Shown here piece after piece: positions 1 to 4,846 of a stretch of DNA of 6,568 bases. The number at the start of each line of letters is the position of its first letter. Positions within the stretch are counted from its first letter, which is position 1. The stretch is from Aquabacter sp. GTDB taxonomy: Bacteria; Pseudomonadota; Alphaproteobacteria; Rhizobiales; Xanthobacteraceae. The position numbers and the translations under genes are program-made. The stretch is from positions 1 through 6,568 of the forward strand of contig JASBUY010000258.1 of assembly GCA_030147645.1 (NCBI GenBank), given 5' to 3'. The notes under the pieces were generated by a model, which had not been told where the DNA came from, did no database searches, and saw only the letters and a program-made list of their open reading frames with translations.

Positions 1-44
1 GCCCACGGCGGAAGCCACCGCGCCGCACAGAGCCTGCCGCCACC

Positions 45-59
45 GCATTCCGGGAATGC
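45..59. promoter_or_regulatory. Perfect 15-bp palindrome upstream of rpe
   Basis: The arms GCATTCC (45-51) and GGAATGC (53-59) are exact reverse complements around a single G. The site ends 63 bp before the rpe start codon. No T-run follows, so it does not look like an intrinsic terminator; an operator-type site is possible. A -10-like TATAGA at 94-99, preceded by TG-N, lies downstream and could belong to an rpe promoter, but no matching -35 was found. Nothing else could be assigned in positions 1-122, which may include the end of an upstream transcription unit. Confidence 0.3.
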
Positions 60-122
60 ATGACTGCAGCCCCAAAAGCCCCCGCCGATCTGCTATAGAG
101 GCCGCGCCGTCGGAGACCTGCC

Positions 123-803
123 ATGACCCTGCCCTTGATTGCCCCGTCCATTCTCGCCTCGGACTTCTCCCGGCTGGGCGAGGAAGTGCGCGATGTCGCG
201 GCGGCGGGCGCGGACTATATCCATCTCGACGTGATGGACGGGCATTTCGTGCCCAACATCACCTTCGGCCCGGACATCATCAAGTCGCTGCGGCGCTATA
301 CCGACAAGACCTTCGACACCCACCTCATGATCTCCCCCGTGGAGCCCTATCTTGAGGCGTTCGCGGCGGCGGGGTCGGACATCATCACGGTTCAGGTGGA
401 GGCCACCGACCATCTCGACCGCTGCCTCCAGGTGATCCGAGGGCTCGGCAAGAAGGCCGGCGTGGCGCTGAACCCCGCCACCCATGAAAGCTGCCTCGAA
501 TACGTGCTCGACAAGGTGGACCTCATCTGCGTGATGAGCGTCAATCCGGGCTTCGGCGGCCAGGCCTTCATCCCCGAGGTTCTGCCCAAGATTTCCCGCA
601 TCCGCGACATGGTGCGCGGCCGCGACATCCGCATCGAGGTGGATGGCGGCGTCAATCCGCAGACCGGCGCGCTCTGCGCCAAGGCGGGCGCCGACGTGCT
701 GGTGGCGGGCTCGGCCGTGTTCAAGGGCGGCATCGAGGGCTACCGCACCAATATCCGCGCCATCCGCGACAATGCCGCGAGCGCGCTCGGCCTGGTGGCC
801 TGA
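123..803 (+). CDS. rpe: Ribulose-phosphate 3-epimerase
   Basis: Interconverts D-ribulose 5-phosphate and D-xylulose 5-phosphate in the cytoplasm, in the pentose phosphate pathway and, in autotrophs, the Calvin cycle. The 226-residue product is full length for this TIM-barrel family. It opens with the typical IAPSILASDFSRLGEE (residues 6-20). Metal and catalytic residues are visible: His34 and Asp36 in HLDVMDGHFVPN, His67 in THLMISP, and Asp174 in EVDGGV. The mobile phosphate-binding loop MSVNPGFGGQ spans 138-147, and the C-terminal phosphate site is VAGSAVF. The ATG at 123 is chosen because a GGAGA ribosome site lies at 112-116 with six-base spacing and because the family N-terminus begins there. 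The downstream gene starts 106 bp later and is unrelated, so co-transcription is doubtful. No cbb genes are seen beside it, so this may be the housekeeping copy. Function is secure from the motifs. Confidence 0.97.
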   Translation: MTLPLIAPSILASDFSRLGEEVRDVAAAGADYIHLDVMDGHFVPNITFGPDIIKSLRRYTDKTFDTHLMISPVEPYLEAFAAAGSDIITVQVEATDHLDRCLQVIRGLGKKAGVALNPATHESCLEYVLDKVDLICVMSVNPGFGGQAFIPEVLPKISRIRDMVRGRDIRIEVDGGVNPQTGALCAKAGADVLVAGSAVFKGGIEGYRTNIRAIRDNAASALGLVA

Positions 804-833
804 GGCTTTCGGCACGGCACCGTCCCTTGCCGC

Positions 834-863
834 TTGACGACCAGGAATAAAACGTTCGATTGT
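834..863 (+). promoter_or_regulatory. Weak sigma70-type promoter candidate before the acyl-CoA synthetase
   Basis: CTTGACG provides a good -35 (TTGACG at 834-839). After an 18-base spacer, GATTGT at 858-863 matches only three of six -10 consensus bases. It lies about 47 bp ahead of the start at 910, in the 106-bp gap after rpe, which shows no convincing terminator. It is a candidate only. Confidence 0.25.
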
Positions 864-909
864 TTCCTCATCCGCCGCCCGCAAGAACGGCAGCCTCCGA
901 GGAAATCCC

Positions 910-2508
910 ATGGCCGACGCCTATGACGCCCTGGTCCGCGCCTTTCGCTGGACCCTTCCCGATCGGCTCAATATCGGCGTCGCCTGCAGCGATGCCCATG
1001 CCACCGGGGCGGGCCGCACCGCTTTGATCTTCGAGGAGGAGGATGGCAGCGTCCGCCGCTTCACCTTCGAGGATTTGAGCGCCCTCACCAACCGCTTCGC
1101 CAATGTGCTCACCGCCGCGGGCCTCGCGCGCGGCGACCGGGTGGGCGTGTTCCTGCCCCAGGCGCCGGAGACCGCCATCGCCCATCTTTCCGCCTTCAAG
1201 GCGGGGATGGTCTCGGTGCCGCTCTTCACCCTGTTCGGCGACGAGGCGCTGGAATACCGGCTCGCCGCCTCGGGCGCCAAGGCGCTGGTGACCGACCTTC
1301 CGGGCCTTGCCAAGCTCGCGCGGGTGAGGGACCGCCTGCCGGACCTGACCCATGTCTATGTCACCGGAGCGGATGCGGGCGGCGCCCTCTCCTTCGACGC
1401 CGCGCTGGCCCGCGCCTCCGACCGCTTCACCCCGGCGGATACCGGGCCGGACGACCCGGCCATCATCATCTTCACCTCCGGCACCACCGGAAACCCCAAG
1501 GGCGCGCTGCACGGGCATCGCATCCTGCTCGGCCACCTGCCCTGCATCACCTTCATCCATGAGGGCATGCCCCAGCCCGGCGACCTGCATTGGACGCCGG
1601 CTGACTGGGCCTGGATTGGCGGTTTGTTCGACGTGCTGTTCCCGACCCTCCATCTCGGCGTCCCGGTGCTGGCGCATCGTGCGAAGAAGTTCGACCCCGA
1701 CGCCGCCATGGACCTCATGGTACGCCACAAGGTGCGCAACGTCTTCCTGCCGCCCACCGCGCTGAAGCTGATGCGCCAGGCGGACGTGCGCGCGCCCGGC
1801 CTCGCCCTGCGCTCACTGCTCACCGGCGGCGAGACGCTCGGCGCGGAGCTGGGGGCCTTCGTCCAGGACCGCCTCGGCGTGGAGGCGCGCGAAATCTACG
1901 GGCAGACCGAGTGCAATCTCGTGGTCGGGTCCAACTCCACCTATTTTCCGATCCGCCCCGGCTCCATGGGCAAACCCATCCCCGGGCACGATGTGCGCAT
2001 CGTCGATGACGAAGGGAACGAACTGCCCGCCGGGGCGGAGGGGAATATCGGGATCAGGCGCGGGGATCCCGTGATGATGCTCGAATATTGGCGGAATCCG
2101 ACGGCGACTTCCGGGAAGTTCTCGGGTGATTTCCTGCTCACGGGCGATCTCGGCCAGGCGGATGAGGAGGGCTATCTCTGGTATGTGAGCCGCTCCGACG
2201 ACGTCATCACCTCCGCCGGCTACCGCATCGGGCCGGGCGAGATCGAGGAGTGCCTGCTGAAGCATCCGGCCGTCGCCTTCGCCGCCGTGGTGGGGATTCC
2301 CGACCCGGTGCGCACCGAGGCGGTGAAGGCCTGGGTGGTGCTCAATCCCGGCCATGAGGGCACGGACGCGCTCGCCGCCGAGCTTCAGGCCCATGTCCGC
2401 AACCGCTTGTCCGCGCACGAATATCCCCGCCATGTGGCGTTCACCGACGCGCTGCCCATGACTGCCACCGGCAAGATCCTGCGCCGCGACCTGCGGGCGC
2501 GGGGTTAG
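910..2508 (+). CDS. AMP-forming acyl-CoA synthetase (acetyl/medium-chain type)
   Basis: Activates a carboxylic acid with ATP to an acyl-adenylate and then to the CoA thioester in the cytoplasm. The 532-residue product has all ANL-superfamily motifs in order: the P-loop FTSGTTGNPKG (188-198), the acyl-pocket region WTPADWAWIGG (228-238), YGQTE (330-334), TGD with ribose-binding Asp413, the hinge region with Arg428 and Asp430-Asp431, SAGYRIGPGEIEE (435-447), and the C-terminal TATGKILRRDL with catalytic Lys522. In this superfamily that lysine is a common site of inhibitory acetylation. The ADWAWIGG signature and length fit the acetyl/medium-chain (AcsA/ACSM-like) branch better than true Acs (about 650 residues) or long-chain FadD; the acid used cannot be read from sequence. 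Start supported by GAGGA at 899-903, six bases before ATG. The TAG stop is the first three bases of the 2506-2620 repeat, although the protein ends where the family normally ends. Confidence 0.93.
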   Translation: MADAYDALVRAFRWTLPDRLNIGVACSDAHATGAGRTALIFEEEDGSVRRFTFEDLSALTNRFANVLTAAGLARGDRVGVFLPQAPETAIAHLSAFKAGMVSVPLFTLFGDEALEYRLAASGAKALVTDLPGLAKLARVRDRLPDLTHVYVTGADAGGALSFDAALARASDRFTPADTGPDDPAIIIFTSGTTGNPKGALHGHRILLGHLPCITFIHEGMPQPGDLHWTPADWAWIGGLFDVLFPTLHLGVPVLAHRAKKFDPDAAMDLMVRHKVRNVFLPPTALKLMRQADVRAPGLALRSLLTGGETLGAELGAFVQDRLGVEAREIYGQTECNLVVGSNSTYFPIRPGSMGKPIPGHDVRIVDDEGNELPAGAEGNIGIRRGDPVMMLEYWRNPTATSGKFSGDFLLTGDLGQADEEGYLWYVSRSDDVITSAGYRIGPGEIEECLLKHPAVAFAAVVGIPDPVRTEAVKAWVVLNPGHEGTDALAAELQAHVRNRLSAHEYPRHVAFTDALPMTATGKILRRDLRARG

Positions 2509-2559
2509 AGCACGTTCCGCTCTGACTGCATCGCAGTCGGAGCGGTAAAACGTTCTCTA
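2506..2559 (+). repeat. Palindromic repeat unit 1
   Basis: The outer stem is TAGAGCACGTT (2506-2516) with AACGTTCTCTA (2549-2559), one C/T mismatch at position 6. The inner stem is CCGCTCTGACTGC (2517-2529) with GCAGTCGGAGCGG (2533-2545), one T-G wobble and loop ATC. Three unpaired bases, TAA (2546-2548), form a bulge on the 3' side only, which gives the unit a direction. It starts on the stop codon of the acyl-CoA synthetase gene. Confidence 0.8.
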
Positions 2560-2568
2560 TCAATGAAT

Positions 2569-2620
2569 TAGAGGGCGATTCACCGATCGGATTGAGTCAA
2601 TCTGATCGGATCGCGCTCTA
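2569..2620 (-). repeat. Palindromic repeat unit 2, inverted relative to unit 1
   Basis: The outer stem is TAGAGGGCGAT (2569-2579) with ATCGCGCTCTA (2610-2620), one mismatch. The inner stem is CCGATCGGATTGA (2583-2595) with TCAATCTGATCGG (2597-2609), one G-T wobble and a single G in the loop. The three-base bulge TCA (2580-2582) is on the 5' side. Read on the minus strand it becomes TGA on the 3' side, matching the TAA bulge of unit 1, so the two units are inverted copies of one design. They differ in primary sequence mostly at base-paired positions. Confidence 0.78.
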
Positions 2621-2637
2621 GCCCGCGCCCGGCCGCC

Positions 2638-3750
2638 TCACTTCAAGAGGTCAACCATGCTGGCCGGCTGGTTCAGGGGAATGGTGGTGATCTGCTTGCC
2701 GTCCAGCGGTGCCTTGGTCAGATCCAGCACCCGCGTCTGGTTGTTGTCATAGGTGCGGATCATGTAGCGCCGGGCCTTCAGATCCACCACGGCGGTCCAT
2801 TCCGTGGTTTCGATGCCCGTGACCCCGCCCCCCGTCGCGGAATCCGCGGACGTGCGGATGATGCCGGGGGAGATGTCGAAATTATTGAGGATGTGGAAGG
2901 CGAGGCTGCTCGCCTCCGCGCTCGTCGCCGACACCGGGGCCGCCCGTGAATAGAGGAACGCCCGCACGAAGCGCGCGGGCGACGACATGTCGCCCGGCAG
3001 ACCCGGCGCGCCCGCACCCGTGGAGGGCGGCGCGATGGTGAGGCTGCCAAGCTTCAAGGGCTGCGGGTTGAAGGCCGACAAAGAGAGGTAATTCCCAAGA
3101 TTGGCCACATGCCAGTCGAAGGACGGGGCGTTGGTGAGCACGGTGGTCGGGTTGTCGTGCATCTGGAGCTGGCCGCCGATATACTCGATGACGAGGCTCG
3201 CGCCGCTCGCATCATGCAGCGTGATGTGCATGGGGGCCGGCATCTTCAGGGCATCGAGGATGGAGCGGTTCACCTTGATCTTGGGTAGTCCCTCTTTCAC
3301 TTCCGCGACCGTGGCGAAATTGGTGAGGGCGTAGATTAAGACCTCGTGGGCCGCGATGGAGGACTTGCCCTCCGCCGCAGGCACATCCTGGTAGAGCGCG
3401 AGCCCCGGCAGATAGAGCATGCCCCCTGCGAGCCCGGCCTCGTTCACCCCATCGACAATCACCGGGAGGCCGAAGGCGTTGGTGCCGCCGGTACCGTATT
3501 TCGTGGTCCAGGACAGCCCCGTCCCGGCCTTTCCGTCCGGCCCCGTTCCGGTGATGCCAAAGTTGCGCGGGACGATGATGATTTCAGAATTCAGGGCGAG
3601 GCCGAATTCCAAGGTCCGGCCATACACGAAGCCGCCGTCCCCCGCCTTCAGGAGAAAGGACGTGCAGGCCCGCGCCTGCTGAATCGGCAGCAGTGTCGCG
3701 GCGCCGAGCGCCAAGGTGGCGGCGAGGGTGTGAAGGGCGCGTTTGAGCAT
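2638..3750 (-). CDS. Exported linear amide C-N hydrolase, choloylglycine hydrolase/penicillin V acylase family
   Basis: An Ntn-fold amidohydrolase of 370 residues, including a Sec signal peptide: K3-R4, a hydrophobic stretch to about residue 22, then QARA. Signal peptidase cleavage after Ala28 would expose Cys29, the expected N-terminal nucleophile (CTSFLLK). Arg45 in YGRTLEFG sits at mature position 17, as in the family. The residue three further on, usually Asp20, is Glu48 here. VDGVNEAGLAGG (99-110) is a family motif; Asn207 in VLTNAPSFDW and Arg260 in GDMSSPARFVR match the remaining active-site Asn and Arg. Family members hydrolyse conjugated bile salts, penicillin V or, in some Gram-negatives, N-acyl-homoserine lactones; the substrate here is not evident. 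The start is supported by GGAGGT (minus strand, 3755-3760), four bases before ATG. The gene converges on the synthetase across the palindromic repeat and diverges from the molybdenum hydroxylase operon. A periplasmic location is inferred. Confidence 0.9.
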   Translation of the reverse strand: MLKRALHTLAATLALGAATLLPIQQARACTSFLLKAGDGGFVYGRTLEFGLALNSEIIIVPRNFGITGTGPDGKAGTGLSWTTKYGTGGTNAFGLPVIVDGVNEAGLAGGMLYLPGLALYQDVPAAEGKSSIAAHEVLIYALTNFATVAEVKEGLPKIKVNRSILDALKMPAPMHITLHDASGASLVIEYIGGQLQMHDNPTTVLTNAPSFDWHVANLGNYLSLSAFNPQPLKLGSLTIAPPSTGAGAPGLPGDMSSPARFVRAFLYSRAAPVSATSAEASSLAFHILNNFDISPGIIRTSADSATGGGVTGIETTEWTAVVDLKARRYMIRTYDNNQTRVLDLTKAPLDGKQITTIPLNQPASMVDLLK

Positions 3751-3892
3751 TGTGACCTCCCATGCCCGGTCTGAACCGGCTCGAAAACCTAGCGGCTGCG
3801 CCCCCCGCCTGCCCAGCCTCGCACGCCTTCCGGATCAAAGATGTGATTGAAGATGCCAGCCAGGCACGCGGGAGGTGCGCATGGCCCCCGTC

Positions 3893-3914
3893 GGGTGCGC
3901 GGGAGGGCGCACCC
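3893..3914 (+). promoter_or_regulatory. Hairpin 1 in the leader of the FAD subunit gene
   Basis: GGGTGCGC (3893-3900) and GCGCACCC (3907-3914) are exact reverse complements, giving an 8-bp GC-rich stem. The loop is GGGAGG, itself a Shine-Dalgarno-like sequence. The motif GGTGCGC also occurs as a direct copy at 3874-3880, overlapping the upstream GGAGGT. Its last three bases are shared with the next inverted repeat, so the two hairpins cannot both form fully. Confidence 0.4.
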
Positions 3915-3935
3915 TGGCCATTCCTATGGTCAGGG
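3912..3935. promoter_or_regulatory. Inverted repeat 2, possible operator or leader hairpin
   Basis: CCCTGGCCAT (3912-3921) and ATGGTCAGGG (3926-3935) pair with one mismatch around TCCT. The 24-bp dyad ends 56 bp before the preferred FAD gene start at 3992. Its size and position suit a dimeric regulator site, but an RNA hairpin or a chance dyad inside coding sequence (if translation starts at 3881) remains possible. Confidence 0.4.
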
Positions 3936-3991
3936 ATTTCTGTAATGCTTCCAGCGCGGCCTCCGCTCCCGGACCTATCGGCTGGATCGAA

Positions 3992-4846
3992 ATGGATCTC
4001 ACCACCATCCGTCATGTCGCCCAGCCCGCCGCCCGCGCCGAGCTCCCCGCCTTTCTTGAAGGCGATAGCTTCCTGGCCGGGGGCACCTGGCTCTATTCGG
4101 AGCCGCAACCCCATCTGCGCCGGCTCATAGACCTGTGCGCGCTCGGCTGGGAGCCGCTCTCCATCGGGCCCGACGGGGTAGACATCGCCGCCACCTGCAC
4201 TCTCGCGGCGCTGAACGCCGCCGTCTTCCCCGCGCATTGGCCCGCGGCGCGCCTCGTGGCGGAATGCTGCCGCTGCCTCATGGGGTCCTTCAAGGTGTGG
4301 AACATGGCGACCGTGGGCGGAAACCTCTGCCTCGCCTTGCCCGCCGCCCCCATGATCTCGCTCGCCGCCGGGCTGGAGGGAACCTGCCTCATCTGGTCAC
4401 CGGACGGGAGCGAGCGCCGGCTCTCCATCTTCGACTTCATCACCGGCGCCCGGCAAACCGCGCTGCGACCCGGCGAGGTGCTGCGCAGCCTCCATCTGCC
4501 CGCCGCCGCCTTGCGCCGGCGCTCGGAAATGCGCCGTGCCTCGCTCACGAAGGAGGGCCGCTCGGCGGCCCTGCTCATCGGCACGCGCGGGGCCGAGGGG
4601 GATGTCACGCTCGCCGTGACGGCCGCCACCCCGCGACCGTTTCGCTTTCATTTTGAGCGGGTTCCTGACGCATCGCAGCTGCATGACACGCTCGAGACGG
4701 CGCTGTCTCCCGCCGCCTATCATGACGACGTGCATGGCGCGCCGGCTTGGCGGCGGCACATGACGCTGCGCCTCGCGCAGGAGATCCGCGCGGCGCTTGA
4801 AAGGGACGACGGGGGCAGCAGACCGGAGGGAGCCCGCCGCACATGA
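3992..4846 (+). CDS. FAD-binding subunit of a molybdenum hydroxylase (xanthine dehydrogenase/CoxM family)
   Basis: The 284-residue product carries the flavin electron-exit subunit of a xanthine-dehydrogenase-family enzyme. Two FAD-contact motifs are visible: LAGGTWLYSEPQP (28-40) and NMATVGGNLC (104-113). The C-terminal third is the usual FAD-subunit C domain. Size matches the 270-300 residues usual for stand-alone subunits. It would pass electrons from the FeS clusters of the fusion subunit encoded next, with which it overlaps in ATGA, implying translational coupling. The start is uncertain. ATG 3992 is chosen because MDLTTIRHVAQP resembles how homologues begin, as recalled, but it lacks a good ribosome site. 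ATG 3881, in the same frame, has GGAGGT four bases upstream and would add 37 residues (321 in all) that look unlike the family and cover two inverted repeats. GTG 3875 is less likely. Substrate cannot be assigned. Confidence 0.87.
   Translation: MDLTTIRHVAQPAARAELPAFLEGDSFLAGGTWLYSEPQPHLRRLIDLCALGWEPLSIGPDGVDIAATCTLAALNAAVFPAHWPAARLVAECCRCLMGSFKVWNMATVGGNLCLALPAAPMISLAAGLEGTCLIWSPDGSERRLSIFDFITGARQTALRPGEVLRSLHLPAAALRRRSEMRRASLTKEGRSAALLIGTRGAEGDVTLAVTAATPRPFRFHFERVPDASQLHDTLETALSPAAYHDDVHGAPAWRRHMTLRLAQEIRAALERDDGGSRPEGARRT

Larger units (their letters stand above)
2506..2620. repeat. Composite palindromic repeat (REPIN/BIME-like pair) between convergent genes
   Basis: Two palindromic units of 54 and 52 bp stand in opposite orientation, separated by the 9-base spacer TCAATGAAT (2560-2568). 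Each unit begins TAGAG and ends CTCTA, so the whole block also has inverted ends (TAGAGCACG and CGCGCTCTA, one mismatch). It fills nearly all the space between the synthetase, whose stop codon it supplies, and the convergent hydrolase, whose stop begins 18 bp further on. There is no transposase in the window, so any movement would need help in trans. TAGAGC-ended palindromes are recalled as common intergenic repeats in Hyphomicrobiales; copy number here is unknown. Both units could fold as strong hairpins in transcripts from either side and may act as a bidirectional terminator or mRNA 3'-end stabiliser. Confidence 0.8.
3751..3991. other. Divergent intergenic region between the amide hydrolase and the molybdenum hydroxylase operon
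   Basis: This 241-bp stretch must hold the start signals of two oppositely transcribed units. It contains the hydrolase ribosome site (3755-3760, minus strand), a small inverted repeat CCGGT-CTGA-ACCGG (3766-3779) in the hydrolase leader, a strong GGAGGT (3871-3876) four bases before an in-frame ATG at 3881, and two abutting inverted repeats at 3893-3935. No clear -35/-10 pair was found on either strand. TGTAAT at 3941-3946 resembles a -10 but lacks a partner. Confidence 0.5.

Noticed and set aside
811..835. Intrinsic terminator after rpe
   Set aside because: Only a 5-bp stem (CGGCA/TGCCG) with an 8-base loop and no T-run.
93..911. A 272-codon minus-strand open frame across the whole rpe gene
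   Set aside because: The rpe protein is unmistakable on the plus strand. Long antisense frames are expected in GC-rich genes, and the translation shows no family motif.
868..1728. Minus-strand open frames opposite the acyl-CoA synthetase (also at 1813-2433)
   Set aside because: They are shadows of a gene with all ANL motifs; their compositions are rich in Gly, Arg, His and Glu without recognisable domains.
910..2508. True acetyl-CoA synthetase (acs)
   Set aside because: The protein is about 120 residues shorter than Acs and lacks its N-terminal region. It fits the AcsA/ACSM-like branch, so no gene symbol was given.
3660..3750. Lipoprotein signal at Cys29 of the amide hydrolase
   Set aside because: Arg at -2 (ARAC) does not fit a lipobox. 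The Cys is the expected Ntn nucleophile freed by ordinary signal peptidase cleavage.
3584..4237. A 217-codon minus-strand frame spanning the divergent intergenic region
   Set aside because: It overlaps two well-supported genes in other frames and has no recognisable domain.
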